From assembly GCF_015999335.1 (NCBI RefSeq), contig NZ_JAEACP010000013.1, positions 1-64,000 on the forward strand: a stretch of DNA of 64,000 bases, given 5' to 3'. A program made the translations under genes and the position numbers. Below are positions 53,789 to 62,625 of this stretch, in pieces. The stretch is from Tabrizicola soli (GTDB lineage Bacteria; Pseudomonadota; Alphaproteobacteria; Rhodobacterales; Rhodobacteraceae). The notes below the pieces were generated by a model, which searched no databases, was not told the DNA's origin, and was given only the letters and a program-made list of their open reading frames with translations. The number at the start of each line of letters is the position of its first letter. Positions within the stretch are counted from its first letter, which is position 1.

Positions 53789-54784
53789 TTGGCCAAGACC
53801 CGCATCGGACCGGAGGAATTCCAGCGCCCGCTCCGCCGCCTGCTGGTGGGGATCGCGGTGCTGATCCTGCTCGGCCTGTTCCTGCTGTGGCGGATCGATT
53901 CCCCGCGCGTCGAGCGGTTCCGGGCGGCGCTGGTCGATGCGGTCGTGCCCTCGATGACCTGGGCGATGGCGCCGGTCACCTGGGCCTCGGACGTGCTGGG
54001 CGACTTCCAGTCCTATGCGCAACTTCTGGAGCAGAACCGCGAGCTGCGCGAGGAATTGCGCAAGATGGAGGCCTGGAAGGAGGCCGCGCTGCAGCTGGAG
54101 CAGAAGAACGCGCGGCTTCTCGACCTGAACCATGTGCGGCTGGACCCGAAGTTCACCCATGTCACCGGGGTGGTGATGGCCGACAGCGGCAGCCCGTTCC
54201 GGCAGTCGGTGCTGCTGAACGTCGGCGCACGCGACGGGATCCGCGACGGCTGGGCGACGATGGACGGGATCGGGGTGGTCGGCCGGATCTCGGGCGTGGG
54301 CGAGCGCACGAGCCGGGTGATCCTGGTCACCGACACCAACAGCCGGATCCCGGTGACGGTGCAACCCTCGGGGCAGAAGGCGATCCTGTCGGGCGACAAC
54401 AGCCCGCTGCCGCCCCTGGAGTTCATCGAGGACACCGACGAGGTGCGGCCGGGCGACCGGGTGGTGACCTCGGGCGATGGCGGGGTATTCCCGGCGGGGC
54501 TTCTGGTCGGGCAGGTCGCCCTGGGCACGGACAAGCGGCTGCGGGTGGTGCTGGCCGCCGACTACCAGCGGCTGGAGTTCCTGCGGGTGCTGCGCAGCCA
54601 CGAGCTGGAGCCGATCACCGATCCGGGCGGGCTGATCGCGCCGCCTGTGCTGCCGCCGATGCCCGACACCTCGGCCGCGGCGGCCGAGAGCGCGGCGGGC
54701 ACGCCCCCGACCACGATCGAGGGCGGCAGCGTCGAGGCGGGCGGCTCGGGCGCGGCCGAAGGGGCGGATGCGGGCGATGGATGA
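53789..54784 (+). CDS. mreC: Cell-shape protein MreC
   Basis: Periplasmic scaffold linking MreB to the elongasome. The 331-residue product has one N-terminal membrane helix (LLVGIAVLILLGLFLLW), a coiled coil (LLEQNRELREELRKMEAWKEAALQLEQKNARL) and a beta-rich domain (DRVVTSGDGGVFPAGLLVGQVAL), then an Ala/Gly-rich tail. It has a TTG start at 53789 behind GGGAAGG, with no good ATG nearby. Overlaps mreD by 8 bases. Confidence 0.92.
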   Translation: MAKTRIGPEEFQRPLRRLLVGIAVLILLGLFLLWRIDSPRVERFRAALVDAVVPSMTWAMAPVTWASDVLGDFQSYAQLLEQNRELREELRKMEAWKEAALQLEQKNARLLDLNHVRLDPKFTHVTGVVMADSGSPFRQSVLLNVGARDGIRDGWATMDGIGVVGRISGVGERTSRVILVTDTNSRIPVTVQPSGQKAILSGDNSPLPPLEFIEDTDEVRPGDRVVTSGDGGVFPAGLLVGQVALGTDKRLRVVLAADYQRLEFLRVLRSHELEPITDPGGLIAPPVLPPMPDTSAAAAESAAGTPPTTIEGGSVEAGGSGAAEGADAGDG

Positions 54785-55316
54785 TTTCTGGCGCCAGACG
54801 CACTGGATCTTCCGCGCGCTGTTCCTGGGCCTGGCGCTGCTGCTTCTGTTCGTGCGCCTTCTGCCGCTGAACCATGCGCCGGGGGCCCTGCCGGGGCCGG
54901 ACCTCCTCATCTGCCTGATCCTGGCCTGGATCGTGCGGCGGCCGGATTTCCTGCCGATGCCGCTGATCGCCGGAGTGATCCTGCTTGAGGACCTGGTCCT
55001 GATGCGGCCGCCGGGCCTGTGGACCGCCATCGTCGTGCTGGCGACCGAGTTCCTGCGTTCGCGCATCGCGCTGACGCGAGAGCTGAATTTCATCGTGGAA
55101 TGGGTGCTGGTCTCGGGCGTGATGCTGGCGATGCTTCTGTCCTACCGGCTGGCGCTGGGGCTGGCCTTCGTGCCGCAGCCGCCCTTCGGCTTTGCCGTGG
55201 TGCAGGTGCTGTGGTCCATCGCGCTCTATCCGCTGGTCGTGGCCCTGTCGCGGCTGATCTTCGACCTGCGCAAGCCCGCGATGGGCGAGGTGGACGATTT
55301 CGGGAGGCGGCTGTGA
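54777..55316 (+). CDS. mreD: Cell-shape protein MreD
   Basis: A 179-residue integral membrane protein with five to six helices (HWIFRALFLGLALLLLFVRLLPL, GPDLLICLILAWIV, LIAGVILLEDLVLM, VVLATEFLRSR, WVLVSGVMLAMLLSYRLALG, LWSIALYPLVVALSRLIF). I chose ATG 54777 (MDDFWRQTHW); ATG 54768 would add three residues. Its stop overlaps mrdA (GTGA). Confidence 0.88.
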   Translation: MDDFWRQTHWIFRALFLGLALLLLFVRLLPLNHAPGALPGPDLLICLILAWIVRRPDFLPMPLIAGVILLEDLVLMRPPGLWTAIVVLATEFLRSRIALTRELNFIVEWVLVSGVMLAMLLSYRLALGLAFVPQPPFGFAVVQVLWSIALYPLVVALSRLIFDLRKPAMGEVDDFGRRL

Positions 55317-57259
55317 GACGCAACCCCCGCGAGGCCGAGGAAAGCAACCGCCAGCTGAACCGGCGGACCCTGATGCTGGGCGGGGCGATGGGGGCCATGG
55401 TCGCGGTCCTGGGCGTCCGGATGCGCTATCTGCAGGTCGAGCAGGCCGACGAGTTCAAGCTTCTGGCCGAGGAGAACCGGATCTCGATCCGCCTGATCCC
55501 TCCGGACCGCGGGCTGATCCGCGACCGCAGCGGCAAGCTGATCGCCAACAACGAGCAGAACTACCGCGTCGTCATCACGCGCGAGGCGGCGGGCGATGCG
55601 GAACTGGTGCTGCGCCGCCTGGTCAGGGTCATCCCGATGACGCCCGAGGAAGTCGAACGCGCCATCGAGGAGGTCAAGTCGCTGAGCGCCTTCGTGCCGG
55701 TCACCGTGGCCGAGCGGCTGAGCTGGACCGATTTCTCGAAGGTCGCGCTGAACGCCCCGGCCCTGCCCGGCGTCACGCCCGAAGTGGGCCTGTCGCGTAA
55801 ATATCCGCTGGATACCGATTTCGCCCATGTCGTCGGCTATGTCGGCCCGGTCAGCGAAAAGGACCTGGAGGGATTGCAGAGCCCCGATCCGCTGTTGCGC
55901 ATTCCCAAGTTCCAGATCGGCAAGATCGGGGTAGAGAAGTGGATGGAGGACACGCTGCGCGGCCATGCCGGGACCAAGCGGATCGAGGTGAACTCGGCCG
56001 GGCGGGTCATGCGCGAGTTGGAGCGGCAGGAAGGTGACGCCGGCGCCGACATCCGGCTGACCATCGACGCGGGCGTGCAGAACTTTGCCCAGGCGCGGCT
56101 GGGCACGGAAAGTGCGGCGGTGGTGGTGATGGATGTCTCCAACGGCGACATCATCTGCTGCGCCTCGGCCCCGTCCTTCGACCCGAACCTCTTCGTGCGC
56201 GGGATCAGCCATACCGACTACAAGGTGCTGATGGAGAACGACCATCGGCCGCTGGCGAACAAGACCGTCTCGGGGGCCTATCCCCCCGGCTCGACCTTCA
56301 AGATGGTCACGGCGCTGGCGGCGCTGGAGGCCGGGGTGATCACGCCGGAAACCAGGGTGCGCTGTCCGGGCTACATCGAATATGGCGGGCGGCGGTTCCA
56401 CTGCTGGAAGCGCGGCGGGCATGGCTCGGTCGGGCTGGTGCGCTCCCTGTCGGAAAGCTGCGACGTCTATTACTACGACATCGCGCAGAAGGTGGGCATC
56501 GACAAGATCGCCGAGATGGGCCGCAGGCTGGGCCTCGGGCAACGCTTCGACATGCCGATGTCGGCGATCACCGAAGGCATCATGCCGGACAAGCAGTGGA
56601 AGCTGGAGAAGCACAAGCAGGACTGGCGGATCGGCGACACGATCAACGCCTCGATCGGCCAGGGCTATGTGCTGACCTCGCCGCTCCAGCTGGCGGTGAT
56701 GACCGCCCGCATCGCCAGCGGCCGCGCGGTGGCCCCGCGCCTGGTGCGGATGGTCCGCGACCAGGAGCTGCCGGTCCCCGAAGCTCCGCCCCTGGAGATC
56801 CCGCCCGAATTCCTCGCCGCCGTGCGGGGCGGCATGAACGAGGTGGTGAACGGCGACCACGGCACCGGCAAGTCCAGCCGCGTCGTGGATCCGACCATGA
56901 TCTTCGCCGGCAAGTCCGGCACCAGCCAGGTGCGCAACATCTCGAAGGCAGAGCGCGAGGCCGGGGTGATCTCGAACGACGACCTGCCGTGGAACCGCCG
57001 CGACCATGCCCTGTTCGTGGGCTTCGCCCCCTTTGACGCGCCGCGCTATGCCGTGGCCGTGGTGGTGGAACACGGCGGGGGGGGCGGGGCGGTGGCAGGC
57101 CCCATCGCCCGCGACGTGATCCTGCGCGCCATGTCCGACGGCCTGCCCTCGCTTGAAGCCTATCCCTCCAGCCAGCGCGGGCGGATCGAGAGCATGCTGA
57201 AGGAACTGCCGCTGCGCGACCCCGAGACCGGGATCGTGCCGACAAAGACCGAGACGTGA
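55313..57259 (+). CDS. mrdA: Penicillin-binding protein 2 (elongation transpeptidase)
   Basis: Cross-links peptidoglycan in lateral wall growth, partner of RodA. The 648-residue product: N-terminal anchor (LMLGGAMGAMVAVLGVRM), pedestal domain, transpeptidase with SxxK motif (GAYPPGSTFKMVTALAALE), SLSESCDVYYYDIA (second motif region) and KSGTSQVR in place of KTG. The start is GTG 55313 with GGGAGG upstream, overlapping mreD by 4 bases; the longer upstream open frame is shadow. Confidence 0.93.
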   Translation: MRRNPREAEESNRQLNRRTLMLGGAMGAMVAVLGVRMRYLQVEQADEFKLLAEENRISIRLIPPDRGLIRDRSGKLIANNEQNYRVVITREAAGDAELVLRRLVRVIPMTPEEVERAIEEVKSLSAFVPVTVAERLSWTDFSKVALNAPALPGVTPEVGLSRKYPLDTDFAHVVGYVGPVSEKDLEGLQSPDPLLRIPKFQIGKIGVEKWMEDTLRGHAGTKRIEVNSAGRVMRELERQEGDAGADIRLTIDAGVQNFAQARLGTESAAVVVMDVSNGDIICCASAPSFDPNLFVRGISHTDYKVLMENDHRPLANKTVSGAYPPGSTFKMVTALAALEAGVITPETRVRCPGYIEYGGRRFHCWKRGGHGSVGLVRSLSESCDVYYYDIAQKVGIDKIAEMGRRLGLGQRFDMPMSAITEGIMPDKQWKLEKHKQDWRIGDTINASIGQGYVLTSPLQLAVMTARIASGRAVAPRLVRMVRDQELPVPEAPPLEIPPEFLAAVRGGMNEVVNGDHGTGKSSRVVDPTMIFAGKSGTSQVRNISKAEREAGVISNDDLPWNRRDHALFVGFAPFDAPRYAVAVVVEHGGGGGAVAGPIARDVILRAMSDGLPSLEAYPSSQRGRIESMLKELPLRDPETGIVPTKTET

Positions 57260-57269
57260 CGGGGGCGCC

Positions 57270-58409
57270 ATGAGTTTCCTGGAATACCGCGTCAAGCAGG
57301 CACCCACGGGGCTGCGCAAGGTCCTCTATCTGAACTGGCCGCTGGTGGTGCTGGTGACGGCCGTCGCGGCGGTCGGCTTCCTGATGCTTTATTCCATCGC
57401 GGGCGGCAGCCTGGAGCCCTGGGCGCTGCGCCAGATGCAGGTCTTCGGCCTGGGCATGGGGCTGATGTTCGGCATCGCGCTGGTGCCGATCTGGTTCTGG
57501 CGCAGCATGGCGGGGGTGGCCTATCTCATCGCCTTCCTGCTGCTTCTGGTGGTGGAGTTCTTCGGCACGGTCGGCATGGGGGCGCAGCGCTGGATCGACC
57601 TCGGGTTCATCCGGCTGCAACCGTCCGAGATGATGAAGTTCACCCTGGTGATGATGCTGGCGGCCTATTACGACTGGCTGGATCCCAAGCGCGTCTCGCG
57701 GCCGCTCTACGTGCTGATCCCGGTGCTGCTGACCGTTGCGCCGACGGTGCTGGTGCTGTTGCAGCCGAACCTCGGCACCTCGCTGATGCTGTTGCTGGCC
57801 GGGGGCGCGGTGATGTTCGCGGCCGGGGTCTCGCTGTGGTATTTCGGCGCGGTGATCGGCGTGGCGGTGGGGGCGGTCGTCGGCGTCTTCACCCTGCGCG
57901 GCACGCCCTGGCAGTTCCTGCACGACTACCAGTACAAGCGGATCGACACCTTCCTCGATCCGACGGCCGATCCGCTGGGGGCGGGCTACAACATCATCCA
58001 GGCGCAGATCGCGCTGGGGTCCGGCGGCTGGGGCGGCAAGGGCTACATGCAGGGCACGCAGTCGCGGCTGAACTTCCTGCCCGAGAAGCACACCGACTTC
58101 ATCTTCACCACCCTGGCCGAGGAATTCGGCTTTGTCGGGGCCTTCTCGCTGCTGGTGCTTTACGCGCTGATCATCGGCTTCTGCCTCGTCGCGGCGCTGC
58201 GCAACCGGGACCGTTTCTCGGCGCTCTTGATCCTGGGGGTGGCGGCGAACTTCTTCTTCTACATCGCGGTCAACCTGTCGATGGTGATGGGGATGGCCCC
58301 GGTGGTCGGGGTGCCGCTGCCGCTGCTCAGCTATGGCGGCTCGGCGATGCTGGTGCTGCTGGTGGGCTTCGGCCTGGTGCAGAGCGCCCATGTCCACCGG
58401 CCGCGCTAG
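57270..58409 (+). CDS. rodA: Rod-shape peptidoglycan polymerase RodA
   Basis: SEDS-family glycosyltransferase with about 10 helices, 379 residues. Visible: MGAQRWIDLGFIRLQPSEMMKFTLVMMLA (the SEDS QRW...QPSE motif), LQPNLGTSLMLL, EKHTDFIFTTLAEEFGFVGAF and GVPLPLLSYGGSAMLVLL. It lies 10 bases after mrdA and touches the next gene (TAG-ATG). Confidence 0.95.
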   Translation: MSFLEYRVKQAPTGLRKVLYLNWPLVVLVTAVAAVGFLMLYSIAGGSLEPWALRQMQVFGLGMGLMFGIALVPIWFWRSMAGVAYLIAFLLLLVVEFFGTVGMGAQRWIDLGFIRLQPSEMMKFTLVMMLAAYYDWLDPKRVSRPLYVLIPVLLTVAPTVLVLLQPNLGTSLMLLLAGGAVMFAAGVSLWYFGAVIGVAVGAVVGVFTLRGTPWQFLHDYQYKRIDTFLDPTADPLGAGYNIIQAQIALGSGGWGGKGYMQGTQSRLNFLPEKHTDFIFTTLAEEFGFVGAFSLLVLYALIIGFCLVAALRNRDRFSALLILGVAANFFFYIAVNLSMVMGMAPVVGVPLPLLSYGGSAMLVLLVGFGLVQSAHVHRPR

Positions 58410-59036
58410 ATGCTCCGCTTCCACCCCCGCCACGGCCGTTTCATCGCCGCCTTCGCGATCGGCGCGCTCTTGGCGCTGATCGCCTGGGTGCAGCAGATGT
58501 CGCCGGTGCTGGCGCTTCTGTCCGGGGTCAACGCGTTCTTCGTGCTTTACCTGGGCCTGATGGCCCTGCGCATCCCCGCCCTGACCCCGGCCGAGCTTCG
58601 GCGCCATTCGGCGGCAGCGGATGAGGGGGTGGCGCTGATCCTGGCGCTGGCGCTTCTGGCGGTGGTCACCAGTCTCACCGCGATCTTCCTGGTGCTGAAC
58701 GCCCCCGACAGCGGCGAACGCGCCAGGGTTGCGGCGCTGGTCGGCGTGCCGCTGGGCTGGGCCGCGGTGCATGTGCTGGCCGGGCTGCATTACGCGCATC
58801 TGCATTACCGGGGCAGCCAGCCCGGCATGGTCTTTCCCGGCAAGGGAGAGCCCGACGGCTGGGATTTCCTTTACGCCAGCTTCACCATCGGCATGACGGC
58901 GCAGGTCTCGGACGTGCAGGTCGAGACGCGGGCGATGCGGATGGCGGTGCTGGTCCATTCCATCGCCTCGTTCTTCTACAACACCGGCATCCTGGCCCTG
59001 GCGGTCAATGCGGCGGTCCTGGCCGGAAGCCCTTAA
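58410..59036 (+). CDS. DUF1345 membrane protein
   Basis: A 208-residue protein with about six helices (FIAAFAIGALLALIAWVQQM, VLALLSGVNAFFVLYLGLMAL, ...VALILALALLAVVTSLTAIFLVL, DFLYASFTIGMTAQVSDVQVETRAMRMAVLVHSIASFFYNTGILALAVNAA interrupted by charged turns), matching the DUF1345 family. Its ATG directly follows the rodA stop, so it is a co-transcribed member of the shape operon here. Function unknown. Confidence 0.85.
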   Translation: MLRFHPRHGRFIAAFAIGALLALIAWVQQMSPVLALLSGVNAFFVLYLGLMALRIPALTPAELRRHSAAADEGVALILALALLAVVTSLTAIFLVLNAPDSGERARVAALVGVPLGWAAVHVLAGLHYAHLHYRGSQPGMVFPGKGEPDGWDFLYASFTIGMTAQVSDVQVETRAMRMAVLVHSIASFFYNTGILALAVNAAVLAGSP

Positions 59037-59094
59037 CAAGCGTGGCCGCCTGGGCGATAACCGCCGGGTTTGTCCCTTGCCCGAAGGCCCGCCC

Positions 59095-60009
59095 ATGCTG
59101 ACCGTCCTTTTCGCTGCCCCCTCGCTCTGGCCGGAATACCAGGAGCCCCTGCCCCGCGCGCTGGCCGAGGCCGGGATCGACGCCCGGCTGGTGACCAAGG
59201 CCGCGCCCGAGGCGGTGGACTACATCGTCTATGCCCCCTCCTCGCCCTTGCAGGACTTCACCCCCTATACCCGCACCAAGGCGGTGCTGAACCTCTGGGC
59301 CGGGGTGGAACGGATCGTGGGCAACCCGACCCTGACCCAGCCCCTGTGCCGGATGGTCGATCCCGGCCTGACCGAGGGGATGGTGGAATGGGTCACAGGC
59401 CATACGCTGCGGCATCACCTGGGGATGGACCGGCATATCGTGAACCCCGGCCATGTCTGGGATCCGGCCTGCCCGCCCTTGGCGCGGGAGCGGGGGGTGA
59501 CGATCCTGGGCATGGGCGCCCTCGGCGCAGCCTGCGCGGCGGCGCTGCGGGCGCTGAACTTCCCGGTCACGGGCTGGAGCCGGACGGCAAAGCCCGGCTG
59601 CCTGCATGGCGAGGAAGGCTTGCGCGAGGCGCTGGCCCGGGCCGAAATCCTGGTCACGTTGCTGCCGAAGACGCCCGAGACCGAGAACCTGCTGAATGGC
59701 CGGACCCTGGCCATGCTGCCCCGGGGAGCGGTTATCCTGAACCCCGGCCGGGGCGCGTTGATCGACGACGCGGCGCTGATCGCCGCGCTTGACGCGGGAC
59801 AGGTCGGCCATGCCACGCTGGACGTCTTCCGCATCGAGCCCCTGCCCCAGGACCATCCGTTCTGGAGCCATCCGGGCGTAACCGTCACCCCGCATATCGC
59901 CGCCGACACCCGCGCCTCCACGGCCGCGCATGTCATCGCCGAGAACATCCGCCGCGGCGAGGCGGGCGAGCCCTTCCTGCACCTCGTGGACCGCACGCGC
60001 GGTTACTGA
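59095..60009 (+). CDS. ghrA: Glyoxylate/hydroxypyruvate reductase A type
   Basis: A 304-residue D-2-hydroxyacid dehydrogenase. NAD(P) motif GVTILGMGALGAACAAALRAL, catalytic Arg region NLWAGVERI, LPKTPETENLLNGRTLAMLPRGAVILNPGRGALIDD, and catalytic His in HPFWSHPGVTVTPHIAADT. The pattern fits GhrA (reduces glyoxylate and hydroxypyruvate). ATG 59095 gives the family start; the longer frame has no support. Confidence 0.88.
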   Translation: MLTVLFAAPSLWPEYQEPLPRALAEAGIDARLVTKAAPEAVDYIVYAPSSPLQDFTPYTRTKAVLNLWAGVERIVGNPTLTQPLCRMVDPGLTEGMVEWVTGHTLRHHLGMDRHIVNPGHVWDPACPPLARERGVTILGMGALGAACAAALRALNFPVTGWSRTAKPGCLHGEEGLREALARAEILVTLLPKTPETENLLNGRTLAMLPRGAVILNPGRGALIDDAALIAALDAGQVGHATLDVFRIEPLPQDHPFWSHPGVTVTPHIAADTRASTAAHVIAENIRRGEAGEPFLHLVDRTRGY

Positions 60010-60084
60010 CCCGAAACAGGTCGCGGACGGGACAGCGGCACGGCGCGGCGCATGCCAGCACTGGCGAAACGGGAGGGTGCCGGG

Positions 60085-60987
60085 ATGCGCTACGGACATG
60101 CGGTCGGTCTGGTGCTGCTTGCGGGGATCGTCTGGTCCCTGATGGGCCTGGTGCAGCGGCAGATCGAGACGCCTTCGACCTGGGCGATCCTGTTCTGGCG
60201 CTCGGCCGGGGCGGTCCCGGTGCTGATGGCCTGGATTGCCTGGAGGGCCAGGGGCAATCCCTGGCCGGTCATCCGCGGGATCGGGGGCGCGGGCCTGTCG
60301 GGCGGGCTGGCGCTGGTCGTGGCCTTTGCCGGGTCGGTCTATGCCATCCAGTCCACGACCGTCGCCAATGCGGTCTTCCTTTATTCCGGGTCGCCGATCA
60401 TCGCCGCGCTGCTGGGCTGGCTGATCCTGCGGGAACAGGTCCGGCCGACGACCTGGGCCGCGATCCTGGTTGCGGTCTGCGGCATGTACATCATGGTGCG
60501 CGAGGGCCTTTCGCTGGGCGCCATGGACGGCAACATCGGTGCGCTTTTCGGGGCGGCCGGCTTTGGCGCCTTCACCGTGGCGCTGCGCCGGGGGCGGCTG
60601 GGGGATTCCTCGCCGATCGTTCTGGTCGCGGCCCTTCTGTCCATGGCGGCGAGTTTCGCCGTGCTGCGCTGGCAGGGGCTTGCGGTGATCCTCCCCCTGC
60701 CGGACATCGCCTGGGGCCTCACCATGGGGGCGCTTTGCCTTGCGACCGGAATGATCCTGTTCACCCTCGGCTCGCGCCTGCTGCCCGCGGCCGAGGCCAC
60801 GCTTCTGTCCTTTACCGAGATCCTCCTGGCCCCGGTCTGGGTCTTCCTGTTCCTGGGAGAGACCGCCAGCCCCGCAACTTTCATCGGCGGCGGGGTCCTT
60901 CTGGCGGCAGTGGCGGTGAATGCGGTGCTGGGCACGCGGTCACAGAACAGCAGAGGGACTTGCGAAAGCGCCCTGACCTGTGAATGA
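60085..60987 (+). CDS. DMT-family (EamA) transporter
   Basis: A 300-residue inner-membrane protein with two EamA halves (LVLLAGIVWSLMGLVQRQI, STWAILFWRSAGAVPVLMAWI, AVFLYSGSPIIAALLGWLILREQ; then GFGAFTVALRRGR, LSFTEILLAPVWVFLFLGE). ATG 60085 has GGGAGG 8 bases upstream, better than ATG 60052. Substrate unknown. It shares the strand with ghrA. Confidence 0.85.
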   Translation: MRYGHAVGLVLLAGIVWSLMGLVQRQIETPSTWAILFWRSAGAVPVLMAWIAWRARGNPWPVIRGIGGAGLSGGLALVVAFAGSVYAIQSTTVANAVFLYSGSPIIAALLGWLILREQVRPTTWAAILVAVCGMYIMVREGLSLGAMDGNIGALFGAAGFGAFTVALRRGRLGDSSPIVLVAALLSMAASFAVLRWQGLAVILPLPDIAWGLTMGALCLATGMILFTLGSRLLPAAEATLLSFTEILLAPVWVFLFLGETASPATFIGGGVLLAAVAVNAVLGTRSQNSRGTCESALTCE

Positions 60988-61179
60988 ATGATCAAATTCA
61001 CGGGGCCGATTGCCCCGTGCAGGGAGATCATCGGATGCGGGTTGAACCGCAAGACACGGAATGCGGCCCCTGCTGGCCGCGTAAGCCGGAGTTCGGCGGC
61101 GCGCGCGGACAGCGAACGCCCGCCACCGGGGGAATTCCGTCCCCTGCGACCTGACATCCGACATAACGAGAGAGGCACC

Positions 61180-62547
61180 ATGCCCGGAAATCTGACCCTC
61201 GATGAGCTGAAGGCCGCCGTCTCGCGCGGCGAGATCGACACCGTCCTTGTCGCCGGCATCGACATGCAGGGCCGCCTGATGGGAAAGCGCTTCCATGCGC
61301 AGTTCTTCGTCGACGGCGGCCATGAGGAAACCCATTGCTGCAACTATCTGCTGACCGTGGACATGGAGATGACCACGGTGCAGGGCTACAAGTCGACCAG
61401 CTGGGAAGCCGGCTATGGCGATTACGTCCTGAAACCCGACCTGCGCACCCTGCGCCGCGTCCCCTGGCTGCCTGCGACCGCGCTGGTGCTGTGCGACACC
61501 CAGGACCACGCCACCCATGCCGACGTGCCGATCGCCCCGCGCTCGATCCTGAAGCGGCAGGTCGAACGCGCCCGCGCCATGGGGTTCGAGCCGATGATGG
61601 CGACCGAGCTGGAGTTCTACCTGTTCGAGAACTCTTACGAGAACCTGCGCGACGGCGGGCTTTCGGCGCTGAAGCCGGTCTCGGGCTATAACGAGGATTA
61701 CCACATCTTCCAGACCACCAAGGAAGAAGACGTGATGCGCGCCGTGAGGAACGGGCTTTTCGGGGCGGGGATTCCGGTCGAGAACTCCAAGGGCGAGGCC
61801 GAGGCGGGGCAGGAAGAGGTGAACTACCGCTATTCCGACGCGCTGGACACCGCCGACAACCATGTGATCACCAAGAACGCGATCAAGGAGATCGCCTGGG
61901 CCAAGGGCAAGTCGGTGACCTTCATGGCCAAGTACGACCACCGCCGGGCCGGCTCGTCCAGCCATGTGCACCAGTCGCTGTGGTCGCTGGACGGCAAGGC
62001 CAGCTTTGCCGATCCGAAGGACGGACATGGCATGTCGCAGGTGATGAAGCATTTCCTTGCCGGGCAGCTGCACCATGCCCGCGACCTGACCGTGTTCCTG
62101 GCGCCCTATGTCAACAGCTACAAGCGCTTCACCGTGGGCATGTTCGCCCCCACCAAGGCGGTGTGGAGCGCCGACAACCGCACCGCGGGCTTCCGGGTCT
62201 GCGGCGTGCATACCAAGGGCGTCCGGGTGGAATGCCGGATCCCCGGCAGCGACGTGAACCCCTATCTCGCCTGCGCCGCGCTTCTGGCGGCGGGACTGGA
62301 CGGGATCGAGAAGAAGATGGAACTGGAGCCGGAGCTGAAGGGCGACATGTATGCCGCCAAGGGCATCCGCGAGATCCCGAAGAACCTGCGCGATGCGGCA
62401 GAGCTGCTCCTGGGCTCGAAGATGCTGCGCGAGGCTTTTGGGGATGACGTGGTCGAGCACTACCACCACGCCGCCCAGTGGGAGCTTGCCGAGACCGACC
62501 GCGTCGTGACCGATTTCGAACGCGAGCGGCTGCTGGAAAGGGCGTGA
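61180..62547 (+). CDS. Glutamine-synthetase-like gamma-glutamyl ligase
   Basis: A 455-residue GS-fold enzyme: N-terminal beta-grasp (VLVAGIDMQGRLMGKRFHAQFF), active-site motifs TELEFYLF, ENSKGEAEAGQEEVNYRYSDAL and HRRAGSSSHVHQSLWS, and AGFRVCGVHTKGVRVECRIPGSDVNPYLACAALLA with the conserved Arg. It differs from classical GlnA and is closer to the GSIII-like/PuuA-like enzymes that glutamylate amines. The aldehyde dehydrogenase next door suggests an amine or amino-alcohol pathway. ATG 61180 follows GAGAGAGG. Confidence 0.82.
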   Translation: MPGNLTLDELKAAVSRGEIDTVLVAGIDMQGRLMGKRFHAQFFVDGGHEETHCCNYLLTVDMEMTTVQGYKSTSWEAGYGDYVLKPDLRTLRRVPWLPATALVLCDTQDHATHADVPIAPRSILKRQVERARAMGFEPMMATELEFYLFENSYENLRDGGLSALKPVSGYNEDYHIFQTTKEEDVMRAVRNGLFGAGIPVENSKGEAEAGQEEVNYRYSDALDTADNHVITKNAIKEIAWAKGKSVTFMAKYDHRRAGSSSHVHQSLWSLDGKASFADPKDGHGMSQVMKHFLAGQLHHARDLTVFLAPYVNSYKRFTVGMFAPTKAVWSADNRTAGFRVCGVHTKGVRVECRIPGSDVNPYLACAALLAAGLDGIEKKMELEPELKGDMYAAKGIREIPKNLRDAAELLLGSKMLREAFGDDVVEHYHHAAQWELAETDRVVTDFERERLLERA

Positions 62548-62563
62548 TCCGGCGCGAATGTTG

Positions 62564-62612
62564 GTCGGGGCCTGCCCCGACTCTGGCACTGACTGTCGGG
62601 GCAGGCCCCGAC
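62564..62612. repeat. Paired GTCGGGGC palindromes
   Basis: GTCGGGGC-CT-GCCCCGAC (62564-62581) and GTCGGGGC-AG-GCCCCGAC (62595-62612), 13 bases apart, followed by CTACG. They lie between the ligase stop and the aldehyde dehydrogenase start. Ends like the family D hairpins at 46346. Confidence 0.75.
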
Positions 62613-62625
62613 CTACGAGGACAAC

